A stretch of DNA of 64,000 nucleotides from DATBGZ01 sp036557785. GTDB lineage: Bacteria > Actinomycetota > Actinomycetes > Mycobacteriales > Micromonosporaceae. The translations under genes and the position numbers were made by a program. Location: positions 51,090 through 115,089 of the forward strand of contig DATBGZ010000098.1 in NCBI GenBank assembly GCA_036557785.1, given 5' to 3'. The notes under the pieces are model-generated. The model saw nothing but the letters and a program-made list of their open reading frames with translations, was not told where the DNA came from and did no database searches. Numbering within the stretch: position 1 is the stretch's first letter; the number at the start of each line of letters is the position of its first letter. Positions 53,022 to 62,520 of the stretch are shown piece by piece.

Positions 53022-54365
53022 TCAGGCGGGCAGGGGTGCGCGGCGTGCGGCGCGAGAGCGCTCGGCGAGCTCCAGCGCGATCGCGCGGGCCTCGGCGACG
53101 TCGAGGTGCTGGGCGAGCCCGGAGGCGCCGACACCCGCCACGTCGACGAAGACGCTCGCCAGCCGGAGCATCCGCTGCAGCGGCCCCTGGTGCACGCGTA
53201 CGCTCTGGATCCGCGCGTACGGCACGATCACCAGCCGCCGCGTGAGCAACCCGTGGCGGCTGGCGAACGCCGCCGGCCCGAGCTGGTAGCCGATCACATG
53301 ACGCTGCAGCGGATCGAGCCACTTCGCCCGATCGGGCACCGGGCGGATCGCGATCTCGCGCAGGACCACTCCGGGTAACGCGTGCCCGATGACGGTCTCC
53401 GCCTCCGGTACCGAGGCGACCGGCAACAGCCCGGCCCGCGCCTGCTCCCGCTCGACCCGAACGCCGGCGACGTGCATGTTCGCCCGCACCCAGCCGAACG
53501 GTCGCCACAGCAGCGGCCACTCCACGACCACGGACTGGATCCGGCCCTCCGGCACGGTGCTGCTGCGGCGCTCGAGCAGCCCGCGCCGGATCCGCAGCCC
53601 GTCGCCGGCGGTGGCGAGCGTGAAGCCCCAGTCGGCGAGCAGCACGCGAACTGGCGCGGAGACCGCGCCGATCACGCCCGTGACCATGCTGGCGAGCCCG
53701 ATGAAGCCGAGGTGGCTGTCCGTGAGGGTGTCCAGGATCGTGGCCGTGACACCCAGCGGCAGCAGCCACCACTGCGGGCGCAGCAACTGGCAACCGAGCA
53801 GCCTGCCGTTGTCGACCACGTGCACCACCTGCTCGCTCGGCGCGGCGGCGGTCGTGACCGCCGGGAGATCGGCCCGTACGGTCTGGCCGGGCGGGGCGTC
53901 GGCGATCGGCGCGGGGCGGCCGGTGGACAGGTGCAGCAGCCGCTGGCGCAGGGCGGTCGCCTGGTCCAGGGTCAGGTAGGCCAGCGGCGCCTCGGCGCGG
54001 CCGCCGCCAACCACCTCCAACCGCAGCTCGGCCAGCCCGAAGAGCCGGGGCAGGAGCGGCTGGACCAGCTCGACCGACTGCAGCCGCTCGAGCGGGATCG
54101 ACCGGTTTCGTCGGACCAACAGCCCCTCGGCGATCCGCAGCTCGCGCCCCAGCACCTGGTACCCCGTGACGAGGTAGCTGAGCACCGACCAGACGAGGAT
54201 CACCACCGCGATGGCTCCCACGGCGATCGCCCAGCGCCGGATGCCGAGATTCGCGAGCCCCTGCCAGGAGATGGCCAGCACGACCAGCGCCACGAAGCGT
54301 GACCCGCGCAGCACGGGCGACAGCGGGTGCAGGCGACGGCGCGCCTGATCCGACGGCTGCATCAC
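53022..54365 (-). CDS. bPH2-domain membrane protein (YdbT-like)
   Basis: The 447 residues contain paired N-terminal helices (about 23-65), and three bacterial PH domains, marked by the repeated R(I/L)RIRRGLLxRRxxxVPxxRIQSV and LLVRRNRSIPLERLQSVE patterns, with another helix pair near 195-245. YdbS/YdbT pairs are ancient partners of unknown biochemical role, possibly at membranes. The start is GTG 54365 or ATG 54362, each overlapping the upstream gene's stop. Confidence 0.88.
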   Translation of the reverse strand: MMQPSDQARRRLHPLSPVLRGSRFVALVVLAISWQGLANLGIRRWAIAVGAIAVVILVWSVLSYLVTGYQVLGRELRIAEGLLVRRNRSIPLERLQSVELVQPLLPRLFGLAELRLEVVGGGRAEAPLAYLTLDQATALRQRLLHLSTGRPAPIADAPPGQTVRADLPAVTTAAAPSEQVVHVVDNGRLLGCQLLRPQWWLLPLGVTATILDTLTDSHLGFIGLASMVTGVIGAVSAPVRVLLADWGFTLATAGDGLRIRRGLLERRSSTVPEGRIQSVVVEWPLLWRPFGWVRANMHVAGVRVEREQARAGLLPVASVPEAETVIGHALPGVVLREIAIRPVPDRAKWLDPLQRHVIGYQLGPAAFASRHGLLTRRLVIVPYARIQSVRVHQGPLQRMLRLASVFVDVAGVGASGLAQHLDVAEARAIALELAERSRAARRAPLPA

Positions 54366-54850
54366 AGGCCCGCCGCCCGGGCCTCACCGAGGGCCGCGAG
54401 CCGGTCGCGCAGCCGGGCCGCCTCGTCCGGCGCCAGGCCCGGGATCCTGGCGTCGGAGGCGGCCGCCGCGGTGTGCAGTTGTACCGTGGCCAACCCGAAG
54501 AGCCGGTCCAGCGGACCCGCCGTGACATCGACGAACTGCATCCGTCCATAGGGGACGATCGAGAGGCGGCGGAACAGCAGCCCGTGGCGCACCAACAGAT
54601 CGTCGTGGCGTTCGGCGTACCCCCAGGAGCGCAGGCTCCGGATGACGAAGATCAGCCGGACCAGGATGAGCAGCGCCAGCCCACCCGCGACGAGCGGAGC
54701 GACCCAGTTGGCGTAGCGGTACCAGCCGCCGCCGGCGACCCCGGCGAGGATGACCAACCACACGGCGCGGACCACGACGGCCCGCCAGTAGAGTCGCGAA
54801 CAGACGCGTCGCCATACGACGTCGTCGGGCCAGATGCTGAAGACGGTCAC
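54362..54850 (-). CDS. bPH2-domain membrane protein (YdbS-like)
   Basis: A 162-residue protein with two membrane helices (about 25-70) and one PH domain (DDLLVRHGLLFRRLSIVPYGRMQFVDV, then GPLDRLFGLATVQLHT). It overlaps the larger partner, as in other genomes. GTG 54850 follows a TACCCT box by 6 nt. The longer frame to 54895 would overlap hemH. Confidence 0.88.
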   Translation of the reverse strand: MTVFSIWPDDVVWRRVCSRLYWRAVVVRAVWLVILAGVAGGGWYRYANWVAPLVAGGLALLILVRLIFVIRSLRSWGYAERHDDLLVRHGLLFRRLSIVPYGRMQFVDVTAGPLDRLFGLATVQLHTAAAASDARIPGLAPDEAARLRDRLAALGEARAAGL

Positions 54851-54856
54851 CCGTCC

Positions 54857-54862
54857 AGGGTA
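54857..54862 (-). promoter_or_regulatory. -10 box of the bPH2 pair, leaderless type
   Basis: TACCCT on the minus strand, 6 nt before GTG 54850. Confidence 0.55.
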
Positions 54863-54893
54863 GGGGTGACCCGCGCCCGGGAGGGGGTGCCGC

Positions 54894-55964
54894 ATGTCAG
54901 CCCCCGAGGGTGCGGTCTACGACGCGCTGCTGCTGCTCTCGTTCGGCGGACCCGAGGGGCCGGACGACGTGCTGCCGTTCCTGCGCCGGGTGGTGCGCGG
55001 GCGCGGCGTGCCCGACGAACGCCTGGCCGAGGTCGCCGAGCACTACCACCACTTCGGCGGGGTCTCCCCGATCAACGGGCAGTGCCGGGAACTTCTCGGG
55101 GCCCTGCGCCCGGTCCTGGACGAGGCGGGCATCACACTGCCGCTCTACTGGGGCAACCGGAACTGGACCCCGTACCTGGCCGACACGCTGGCCCGGATGC
55201 GCGACGACGGGGTGCGCCGGGCGCTGGCCTTCGTCACCAGCCCGTACGGGTCGTACTCGTCGTGCCGGCAGTACCTCGAGGACATCGAGGAGGCCCGGGC
55301 CACGGTCGGTCCCGGCGCCCCCGCGGTCGACAAGGTCCGTCATTACCACGACCACCCGGGCTTCGTGGAGCCGCACGTGGACGCCGTGCGGGCGGCGTTG
55401 GCGCACCTGCCCGGTGTCGCGCCCGTACGGCTGATCTTCACCGCCCACTCGATACCCTCCACAATGGACGCCACGAGCGGGCCGGATGGTGGGCGGTACT
55501 CCGCCCAGATGACTCAGACCGCCTCGCTCGTGGCCTCGGCGGCGGCGCCGGAGCTCGCATGGGACCTGGTGTGGCAGTCGCGCTCCGGGCCCCCGCAGGT
55601 GTCCTGGCTCTCCCCGGACATCAACGACCATCTTTCCGTCCTGGCAGCCGAGGGCGTGCAGGGCGTCGTGGTGAGCCCGATCGGCTTCATCTCCGACCAC
55701 CTCGAGGTGCTCTGGGATCTCGACACGGAAGCCGCGGGGACCGCGAAACAGCTCGGCCTGGGCTATGTCCGGGCCGCCACCCCGGGCACGGACCCACGGT
55801 TCGTCGCGATGGTGCGCGACCTTGTACGCGAACGGCTCGATCCGTCCACGCCCCGGGTGCGCCTGGGCAGCGTGCCCGTCTGGGACGTCTGCCCCGCCGG
55901 CTGCTGCCGCCGACCCGCCCGTCCCCCCGCCGCGCCCCCTGAGCCTCCCCTGAGCGTCCCCTGA
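54894..55964 (+). CDS. hemH: ferrochelatase (coproporphyrin ferrochelatase type)
   Basis: Inserts ferrous iron; in actinobacteria the substrate is coproporphyrin III, giving coproheme. The 356 residues show LLLSFGGPEGPDDVLPFLRRVV, YWGNRNWTPYLADTLARM, the catalytic His in FTAHSIPSTM and the glutamate in ISDHLEVLWDLD. The C-terminal DVCPAGCC supplies cysteines for the [2Fe-2S] cluster found in actinobacterial enzymes. GGGAGGGGG is 6-14 nt before the ATG. The cluster would depend on the Suf system upstream. Confidence 0.95.
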   Translation: MSAPEGAVYDALLLLSFGGPEGPDDVLPFLRRVVRGRGVPDERLAEVAEHYHHFGGVSPINGQCRELLGALRPVLDEAGITLPLYWGNRNWTPYLADTLARMRDDGVRRALAFVTSPYGSYSSCRQYLEDIEEARATVGPGAPAVDKVRHYHDHPGFVEPHVDAVRAALAHLPGVAPVRLIFTAHSIPSTMDATSGPDGGRYSAQMTQTASLVASAAAPELAWDLVWQSRSGPPQVSWLSPDINDHLSVLAAEGVQGVVVSPIGFISDHLEVLWDLDTEAAGTAKQLGLGYVRAATPGTDPRFVAMVRDLVRERLDPSTPRVRLGSVPVWDVCPAGCCRRPARPPAAPPEPPLSVP

Positions 55965-55965
55965 G

Positions 55966-56039
55966 CGTTGATCTAGGGCGTGGGCACGTGAGTTGATCTC
56001 CGACCACGGTCCGCAGCCCTAGATCAACGGGAAGGGGGG
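55966..56039. repeat. 14-bp perfect inverted repeat between convergent genes, with G-rich tail
   Basis: CGTTGATCTAGGGC (55966-55979) pairs with GCCCTAGATCAACG (56016-56029); 36 nt lie between. GGGAAGGGGGG follows (56029-56039), as after the palindrome at 10794-10855. It could terminate hemH, but the same family also sits in a divergent region. Confidence 0.75.
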
Positions 56040-56043
56040 CCAG

Positions 56044-56823
56044 TCAGAGGTCGAGGGGGGAGTTGCAGGCGGCGACCAGCGCTCGGCGGCAGGCGACGGT
56101 AAGCGGGCGCAACGCCTCGTCGCGTTGCCGGGCCTCGTAGCCGTTCACCGCACCGTCGGGGGCGACCTCCGCGGCCAGCGCCAGGACCCGGTCCAACACC
56201 GACGCACGCGCGAACAGCCGCCGGGCCCGGGGCGAGAATCCCGGGGGCAGGTCGGTGCCGTTGTCGGGGCGGCGCAGCGCGGCCAGCGAGGCGGCGAGCT
56301 CGGGTCGCCACGCGTGCAGATCGAGCTTCGTCAGCGTCGCCGTCGCCTCGGCGAGTGCCGCCGACAGGTCCGCCTCGGCCTCCGCGGCAGTCGGGACGTT
56401 CGGCGCCGGGTCACGGGGCAGGTCGTAGGACTGCCACACCACGGTCTCGAAGGTGTCTCCCGACCCCGACACGTGCTGGCGTACCCGGGGTACCAGGCCG
56501 AGCCGTCCAGCCACCACGCCCTCTCCCACGTCCAGCGCGTTCGCCGCGAACGGCCCGGGGTCGGTCAGGCCGTAAGGGTCCCCGGGCGCGGGCAGCACGA
56601 GCCGGATCTCGTCGGGGTGCAGCTTGGCGAGCAGCCGTACGGCCTCCCGCAACGGGACGTCGGTCCAGGTACCCGGCGCGTCGGCGACGAGGTGCTCCTC
56701 GTCGCCCTCGGTGGCGTCGGCGACGTCGTCGTAGGAGACGGTGCCCGCCCGCCAGGCACGCGCCCAGGTGACGAGGCGGGCCGACCTTCGCGGCCCGGTG
56801 GTCACCGTGCGTGCCTGGAACAT
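56044..56823 (-). CDS. conserved actinobacterial protein, unknown
   Basis: A 259-residue soluble protein. The N-terminal half (ARLVTWARAWRAGTVSYDDV, LAKLHPDEIRLVLPAPGDPYGL) and Ala-rich helical middle do not match a named family I know; such proteins are found in many actinobacteria. Catalytic motifs are absent. The ATG at 56823 lies 7 nt after a TACCCT box, so it is a separate gene from the serine hydrolase upstream despite the same strand. Confidence 0.7.
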   Translation of the reverse strand: MFQARTVTTGPRRSARLVTWARAWRAGTVSYDDVADATEGDEEHLVADAPGTWTDVPLREAVRLLAKLHPDEIRLVLPAPGDPYGLTDPGPFAANALDVGEGVVAGRLGLVPRVRQHVSGSGDTFETVVWQSYDLPRDPAPNVPTAAEAEADLSAALAEATATLTKLDLHAWRPELAASLAALRRPDNGTDLPPGFSPRARRLFARASVLDRVLALAAEVAPDGAVNGYEARQRDEALRPLTVACRRALVAACNSPLDL

Positions 56824-56830
56824 GCTCGTC

Positions 56831-56836
56831 AGGGTA
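56831..56836 (-). promoter_or_regulatory. -10 box, leaderless type
   Basis: TACCCT on the minus strand, 7 nt before the ATG at 56823. Confidence 0.55.
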
Positions 56837-56885
56837 CGACGCGACCGGCCCGATGTCCGAGCGAGCCCACGCCGGACCGCCCTCG

Positions 56886-58250
56886 TCAGTCGGCCATCGG
56901 TTCGCGACGCAGGACCATGGTGGCGATGTCGAGCCCGATGACCGCGCCCGCGGCGTCTCGCGACACGGTCAGGACCTCGCCGGCCTGCTCGCCGGTCTGG
57001 CCCCGCCAACGATCCGGGCTCTCGGGGGTGAAGTACCACTGCTCGCCGGGGCTCTCGATCACGAGCACGCCGTCGCCGTGGCGCTCGTCCGCCTCCCACC
57101 GGGCCGTGTGTTCCCGGCCCATCCACCACCACCGGCCCAGCAGTGGGGTGACGGGTGCGGGGGCCGTGGCGCGGGGCCGCCAGACCGCGGTCCGTCCGGG
57201 CTCGTGGTCCAGGACCGTGGTGAGGATCGCCAACCCGACGCGGCCGATGCCGGTGCCGGGCAGGGTGTAGGTGTTCGCGAACGCGACGGCCGCGGTGGCC
57301 GACGCTCGGTGCACCACGAGCACGGCGAGGTACCCGGGCATGGAGCCGGTATGTCCGATGTAGACGCGTTCGCCGGAGCGCCAGAGCTGCAGGCCCAGAC
57401 CGTACCCCTGCGTCCAGGACTCCAGGTCGCCCAGGGTGACCGGGTGGGCCATCTCGTCGACCGTCGCCGGCGCAAGCACCTCCGGTTGGTGGCCGGTCAG
57501 CGCGGCCGCGAAGCGGGCCAGGTCGTCCACTGTGGACCAGAGCTGGCCGGCCGGGGCCATCGCCCCCGCGTCCTCGCGCGGCTCCTCCCGCAAGGTGCCC
57601 GCCCAGGGGTGCGCGACGTACCCGGGCGCGTACGGCTCGGTGGCCTGGTAGGTGGTGCGGGCCATCCCCAGGGGCGTCAACAGCCGGGCCTGGACCGCCT
57701 CGAACCAGTACCGCGCCATGCTGCCGGCACCACCGACGCCCGGTCCGCCCGACAGGCGCTCGATGACGCCGCCGAGCAGCCCGTATGCCAGGTTCGAGTA
57801 GTGGAACCGCTCGTAGCGCCCGAAGGCCAGCTTCGCCGGGCCCACACCGGCGAGCAGGTCCGCGAGGCCGCGGCCGGGGTTTCGCTCCCACCACGGGCCG
57901 TCCGGCTCCCGCTGCAGTCCCGAGGCGTGGCCGAGCAGGTGCCGCAGCCGTACGCCCGGCAGGTCCACGCCCGGCAGGTGCGCGTCCACGGGATCGTCGA
58001 GGTCGAGTCGGCCCTGGTCGCGTAACCCCAGCACCAGGGCCGCGGTGAGCGACTTGGTGATCGAGCCGAGGCGGTACTGCACGTCGGTGCCGGGCGGAGG
58101 CGTCGCGCCGGCGGCGCTCACGTGCACGATCGAGCCGTCCCGCACCACGGCGGCGATCAGGGAAGGCGCTTGGGACGCCGCCTGGGTCCGCGCGATGATC
58201 TCGTCGACCCGGTGCCGGGTTCGCGGGGCCAGCGCCGAGAGCTGCTCCAT
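56886..58250 (-). CDS. beta-lactamase-family serine hydrolase
   Basis: A class C/esterase-type serine hydrolase of 454 residues. Catalytic motifs are S63-I-T-K66 in YRLGSITKSLTA, the tyrosine in HYSNLAYGLLG and HTGSMPG in place of KTG. A C-terminal lipocalin-like tail starts near residue 350. No signal peptide, so it acts in the cytosol or is released otherwise; peptidase or esterase activity is likelier than drug resistance. GGGATGG precedes ATG 58250; a GTG at 58280 would add 10 residues. Confidence 0.85.
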   Translation of the reverse strand: MEQLSALAPRTRHRVDEIIARTQAASQAPSLIAAVVRDGSIVHVSAAGATPPPGTDVQYRLGSITKSLTAALVLGLRDQGRLDLDDPVDAHLPGVDLPGVRLRHLLGHASGLQREPDGPWWERNPGRGLADLLAGVGPAKLAFGRYERFHYSNLAYGLLGGVIERLSGGPGVGGAGSMARYWFEAVQARLLTPLGMARTTYQATEPYAPGYVAHPWAGTLREEPREDAGAMAPAGQLWSTVDDLARFAAALTGHQPEVLAPATVDEMAHPVTLGDLESWTQGYGLGLQLWRSGERVYIGHTGSMPGYLAVLVVHRASATAAVAFANTYTLPGTGIGRVGLAILTTVLDHEPGRTAVWRPRATAPAPVTPLLGRWWWMGREHTARWEADERHGDGVLVIESPGEQWYFTPESPDRWRGQTGEQAGEVLTVSRDAAGAVIGLDIATMVLRREPMAD

Positions 58251-58404
58251 TGTTAAGCCATCCCGCCCACGCTCGGCCACACCCGCTGTGCCCTCGCCTG
58301 TCGCGAACCATACCGACCCCGCAGCGCGGCATCGGCAGGGGCGCCGGTGGGCCGGTGCGGACGGCGCAATCGAGGGCGATCGGAAGCGGTCGTCGGTATC
58401 GACG

Positions 58405-58410
58405 TATTCT
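58405..58410 (+). promoter_or_regulatory. -10 box upstream of the NfeD-SPFH pair
   Basis: TATTCT, about 40 nt before the GTG at 58451, in an AT-richer pocket; gives a leader with AGGA near the start. Confidence 0.45.
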
Positions 58411-58450
58411 GTGTTCGCCGATGGTGGCCCGGACGTGACAGGATCTATGC

Positions 58451-58879
58451 GTGCCCGCAGTGATCTGGCTGATCGTCGGTGTCGTTCTCGCCGTAGCGGA
58501 GTTGTTCACACTCGACTTCGTGCTGATCATGCTGGGCGGCGGGGCGTTCGCGGCCGCGTTGGCCGGCGCGCTCGACGCGCCGGTGCCGGTGCAGGTCGTG
58601 GTCTTCGCGGCGGTCTCGGCGTTGGGGCTCACGGCGGTGCGCCCGGCGATCCGCCGCCGGCTGCACAAGGGCGCGGAGCACAAACCGATGGGCGTCGAGG
58701 CGATCGAGGGGACCGAGGCGACCGTGGTCGAAGAGGTCGCCGAGGGGCGGGGCATGGTCAAGATCGGTGGTGAGCTATGGTCGGCGCGCCCGTACGACGC
58801 GACGCAGAGCTTCGCCGAGGGAACTCAGGTGCGTGTGGTCGAGATCCGGGGCGCTACCGCGCTCGTCTGGAAGGAGTGA
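58451..58879 (+). CDS. NfeD-like membrane protein
   Basis: The 142 residues have about three N-terminal membrane helices (VIWLIVGVVLAVAELF, FVLIMLGGGAFAAALAG, VQVVVFAAVSALGLTAV) and a C-terminal OB-fold (GTEATVVEEVAEGRGMVKIGGELWSARPY). NfeD proteins are partners of stomatin/flotillin-like proteins; the next gene is one. It corresponds to Rv1487. The short form lacks the protease domain of long NfeD. Confidence 0.9.
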   Translation: MPAVIWLIVGVVLAVAELFTLDFVLIMLGGGAFAAALAGALDAPVPVQVVVFAAVSALGLTAVRPAIRRRLHKGAEHKPMGVEAIEGTEATVVEEVAEGRGMVKIGGELWSARPYDATQSFAEGTQVRVVEIRGATALVWKE

Positions 58880-58889
58880 CGGGGGCGCT

Positions 58890-59999
58890 ATGACTGGCTT
58901 GGAGATCTTCCTCTGGGTACTGGCCGCTGGTGTCGCGATCATCGTGGTGGTGACGCTGACCCGGGCGGTGCGGGTGGTGCCGCAGCAACGCATGGACGTG
59001 GTGGAACGCCTGGGCAAGTACCACCGCACCCTCAAGCCCGGCCTGAACATCCTGGTCCCGTTCATCGAGGCCGTACGCACCAAGGTCGACATGCGCGAGC
59101 AGGTGGTCAGTTTCCCGCCCCAACCCGTGATCACCTCCGACAACCTCGTCGTGTCGATCGACACGGTCCTGTACTTCAAGGTCGTCGACCCGGTCCGTGC
59201 CACCTACGAGATCGCGAACTTCCTGCAGGCGATCGAGCAGCTCACCGTCACCACGCTGCGTAACGTCATCGGCTCGCTCGACCTGGAGAAGGCGCTGACA
59301 AGCCGTGAGGAGATCAACCGCCACCTCTCGGGGGTCCTGGACGAGACCACCGGGCGCTGGGGAATCAAGGTCACCCGCGTGGAGATCAAGGCGATCGAGC
59401 CGCCACCGAGCATCCGCGACTCGATGGAGAAGCAGATGCGGGCCGAGCGGGACCGCCGGGCCGCGATCCTCAACGCCGAGGGCCACAAGCAGGCCCAGAT
59501 CCTGACCGCCGAGGGCGAGAAGCAGGCGGCGGTCCTGCGCGCCGACGGTGAACGCCAGGCGCGGATCCTGCAGGCCGAGGGCCAGGCCAAGGCGATCAGC
59601 ACAGTCTTCGGCGCCATCCACACGGCGAACCCCGACTCCAAGGTGATGGCCTACCAGTACCTGCAGGCGCTGCCGCAGATCGCCGCCGGCGCGTCGAACA
59701 AGATCTGGATCGTGCCCGCGGAGCTCACCAAGGCGCTGGAGGGCATCGCGGGTGCCTTCGGCGGACTGACGCTCGGCGGTCCGCCCCCGGCCGCCGCCGC
59801 GGAGCCCGAGCCGATCGACGAGAAGGCCGCGGCGGCCGCCGCCGCGGACGCGCACGCCGCCGCGCAGTCGGCGGCCGAGAGCGCGGCCGCCGCCTCCGCT
59901 GCTGCCGCCGCCGAGGCCCACGAGACCCCGAGCCTGCCCGCCGCACCCGGCACCCCGGTCGGCGACATCCTCGGCGAGGCGGACCGCGACCACGCCTGA
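58890..59999 (+). CDS. SPFH/stomatin-like membrane protein
   Basis: The 369 residues carry one N-terminal membrane helix (about 5-25), the SPFH domain (VVPQQRMDVVERLGKYHRTLKPGLNILVPF to IKAIEPPPSIRDSMEKQM), a long coiled segment with repeating AEGxKQAxIL units, and an Ala-rich low-complexity tail. Such proteins scaffold membrane microdomains. AAGGAG lies well upstream, GGGGGCGCT right before ATG 58890. Position equals Rv1488. Confidence 0.94.
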   Translation: MTGLEIFLWVLAAGVAIIVVVTLTRAVRVVPQQRMDVVERLGKYHRTLKPGLNILVPFIEAVRTKVDMREQVVSFPPQPVITSDNLVVSIDTVLYFKVVDPVRATYEIANFLQAIEQLTVTTLRNVIGSLDLEKALTSREEINRHLSGVLDETTGRWGIKVTRVEIKAIEPPPSIRDSMEKQMRAERDRRAAILNAEGHKQAQILTAEGEKQAAVLRADGERQARILQAEGQAKAISTVFGAIHTANPDSKVMAYQYLQALPQIAAGASNKIWIVPAELTKALEGIAGAFGGLTLGGPPPAAAAEPEPIDEKAAAAAAADAHAAAQSAAESAAAASAAAAAEAHETPSLPAAPGTPVGDILGEADRDHA

Positions 60000-60175
60000 G
60001 CCTCCGCCGACCGGACCGGCTGCGGTGTCACCGGTCCGCGCGGCACGTTACCCCTGCTGTTGGAATCCCCATCGGAGGACGCCGAAGTCTTCCGTGCGCC
60101 CCCGGGGCGGCTGCCATGATCGGTGGCGTGCCGGGGAATCACGACCGGTACCGGGGAAGCACAACGGGGGAGACG

Positions 60176-61399
60176 ATGGCGCCGAGGCACTCCAAGGACG
60201 AGCCCCGAGGCCGGGACAAGCAGCAGTCGGCCAGGGACGAACAGCCCCGCAGCCGGTGGCCGGTCAACCCGCCGGCCGACCAGCAGCCGAGGACCGGTCG
60301 GGAGGCGGGTGCGGGCGGCGCATTCGTCTCGCCACTGGAGTCGCGACCCGCCGGGCAACACGCGGCACCTGAGCCGCAACAGCAACGCATCGACCAATCC
60401 AAGGCCGCGTCGACGGCCAGGCCGTCGCACGCCGCTTCGAACGCCTCCGGCGGGGGCACGGCGACGATCGCGGGCCCGCCGGGCGACGTGGATTTCTCCA
60501 CATATGTGCAACGCTCGCTTCAAAACGAAGGCCGGTACGGCATCCCGGCCGGTCCGGACCAGGCACCCCCGAGGTCGGATCGAGCGCGAGCCGACGATCG
60601 CGCCCGGTTCGCGCGGGTGGGGTACGGGAGCCTCTACCAATCGGACCAGGCACGCGCCGATGCCTACGACGACACCGTGCTCGGCCTGAACTACACCGCA
60701 GCGGCGCCCCGCGTACCCGTGGCGGACGAGCGATGGGCGTCGTCGCTGCGAGGTTTCGCCCGAGCCGCGGTCTGGCTGCTGCCCGTCGCGGTGATCCTCC
60801 TCGCGCTCTCGGGCGTCTTCGGCTGGCCCACGAACACCACGGAGCCGTCGTTGGTCTCGCCCGGCACGTGGGTCGTGGTGACCGCGCTCGGGCTGGGCCT
60901 GTGGCTGGTCGGCGTGGCCGCGCTCGCGGCCCTGGCGGCCACAAGCCGGGTGCGGCAGTGGGGATCGATGGCGGTCGTCGCCTCGGCGCTCGGGGTCGCG
61001 ATGCTCGGCCCGGTCGTCGGTGCGGTGGGGTTCGGCCGACCGGCGATCCACCGCACGGCGCTGAGCGTCGAGAACGATCCGAACATTGCCGGTGCGGCGG
61101 GCCAGATGCAGCAAAGCCTGCTGAGCAACGCCGCGGCCCGCTGGCTGCTTGTCGCGGGTGTCGTGTTGCTCGCGATCGGCGTGGTCGCGGTCGCGGTGAC
61201 GATCCTCGGCTCACGGGTGCTTCAGCGTCACGACGGGTGGCTCATGCTCATCGGCATCGGGATCGCGATCGTGGCGGCGTTCCTGTCGTGGAACTTCCTG
61301 CTGCCCCTGGCCGCGATGGTGATGCTGGCCGGCGCGCTCGGCCTGGCGTACACGGTCTCGCGCATCGCCCCCGACGGCACCCCGCCGCCCGCCTATTGA
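60176..61399 (+). CDS. membrane protein with disordered cytoplasmic N-terminus
   Basis: A 407-residue protein: ~190 polar, Gln/Arg/Pro-rich residues without fold, then five or six helices from about 205 (RAAVWLLPVAVILLALSGVFG). It is not assigned to a family. GGGGGAG lies 4 nt before ATG 60176. A CATGAT box at 60115 would put a leaderless start at GTG 60128, adding 16 residues; both are possible. Function unknown. Confidence 0.65.
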   Translation: MAPRHSKDEPRGRDKQQSARDEQPRSRWPVNPPADQQPRTGREAGAGGAFVSPLESRPAGQHAAPEPQQQRIDQSKAASTARPSHAASNASGGGTATIAGPPGDVDFSTYVQRSLQNEGRYGIPAGPDQAPPRSDRARADDRARFARVGYGSLYQSDQARADAYDDTVLGLNYTAAAPRVPVADERWASSLRGFARAAVWLLPVAVILLALSGVFGWPTNTTEPSLVSPGTWVVVTALGLGLWLVGVAALAALAATSRVRQWGSMAVVASALGVAMLGPVVGAVGFGRPAIHRTALSVENDPNIAGAAGQMQQSLLSNAAARWLLVAGVVLLAIGVVAVAVTILGSRVLQRHDGWLMLIGIGIAIVAAFLSWNFLLPLAAMVMLAGALGLAYTVSRIAPDGTPPPAY

Positions 61400-61454
61400 C
61401 CCAAACCGGCACCCGCGGGGCGCACGCGGCGCGGTGCCCCCTGGTCCGAGCCGC

Positions 61455-61460
61455 TAGCGT
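61455..61460 (+). promoter_or_regulatory. -10 box, leaderless type
   Basis: TAGCGT, 7 nt before GTG 61468. Confidence 0.55.
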
Positions 61461-61467
61461 GCGAGGA

Positions 61468-62280
61468 GTGGCGCACCTCATCGTCGACCCGGACGATCCA
61501 CGGTTGGCCGATTACCGGGCGTTGACCGATGTCGAGCTGCGCCTCCGGTTCGAAGAGCCGTACGGCCTGTTCATCGCCGAAGGCGAGTTGGTCCTGCGCC
61601 GGGCCCTGGCCGCCGGGTACCGGGCCAGGTCGATCCTTGTCGATGAAAAGCGCGTCGACCAGGTCGCCGACCTGCCGACCGACGCGCCGGTCTACGCCGC
61701 CGACCAGGGGTTGCTGGCGCGACTGACCGGCTTTCACGTGCACCGTGGCGTGCTCGGTTCGATCCACCGGCGGCCGCTGCCCCGGCCCGACGAGGTGATC
61801 GCCGCGGCCCAACGCCTGGTCGTGCTCGAGGACGTCAACAATCACACGAACCTGGGCGCGATCTTCCGCGGCGCGGCGGCACTCGGCATGGATGGCGTGC
61901 TGCTCTCCCCGTCCTGCGCCGATCCGCTCTACCGGCGCAGCGTGCGTGTGAGCATGGGCGAGGTGCTCGCCATCCCGTATGCCCGGCTCGATGCCTGGCC
62001 GGATGGGTTGCAGGCCGTGCGGTCGGCGGGGTTCACGCTTCTCGCCCTCACTCCGGCCGCGGACGCGACGCCGATCCAGGCCATCCCCGACGCGGCCCGG
62101 GCGAGGCCGGCGCTGCTGCTGGGAGCCGAGGGCACGGGGCTCTCGGCGGCGGCCATGGCCTCGGCGCACGCCCGGGTCGTGATCCCGATGCACCGGGCAG
62201 TGGACTCCCTCAATGTCGCGGCCGCCGCCGCCGTCGCGTTCTGGGAGCTCTCCCGGACGGATGAGTCCCGGCGGCTGTGA
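61468..62280 (+). CDS. SpoU/TrmH-family RNA 2'-O-methyltransferase
   Basis: SPOUT enzyme of 270 residues. Motif 1 is VNNHTNLGAIFRGAAALGMDGVLLSP, motif 2 is LLLGAEGTGLS and motif 3 is IPMHRAVDSLNVAAAAAVAFWE. An N-terminal substrate-binding domain (LRLRFEEPYGLFIAEGELVLRRAL) is present. It methylates a ribose in rRNA or tRNA; the position cannot be told. GTG 61468 is chosen because of the TAGCGT box; GTG 61459 is alternative. Confidence 0.92.
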   Translation: MAHLIVDPDDPRLADYRALTDVELRLRFEEPYGLFIAEGELVLRRALAAGYRARSILVDEKRVDQVADLPTDAPVYAADQGLLARLTGFHVHRGVLGSIHRRPLPRPDEVIAAAQRLVVLEDVNNHTNLGAIFRGAAALGMDGVLLSPSCADPLYRRSVRVSMGEVLAIPYARLDAWPDGLQAVRSAGFTLLALTPAADATPIQAIPDAARARPALLLGAEGTGLSAAAMASAHARVVIPMHRAVDSLNVAAAAAVAFWELSRTDESRRL

Positions 62281-62470
62281 CCCCCGACCTGCGATGCCCA
62301 CCCGTTATGGGCGTCTGAGCGGCTTGCGGGCAGAATTGCCCGGCACGCCGGGCGTCGGTACGTGCTCGCCTCGCGCGGCCGGGGTGGGCTACCCGGCCCA
62401 ATGGTTAAGTCAGATAACAGTTTCGACATGGGCCCTGGGTGCCCTTGACAGCGGTGCCCTGGGGAGGGAG

Positions 62471-62484
62471 TGTTTCCCGAAACA
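62471..62484. promoter_or_regulatory. candidate operator 1 of the sugar ABC operon
   Basis: TGTTTC-CC-GAAACA, a perfect inverted repeat with 2-bp centre, resembling LacI- or ROK-type operators. Confidence 0.5.
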
Positions 62485-62520
62485 GTAAAGACTCTTTTCT
62501 GATAGGACAGTTAAGTGATC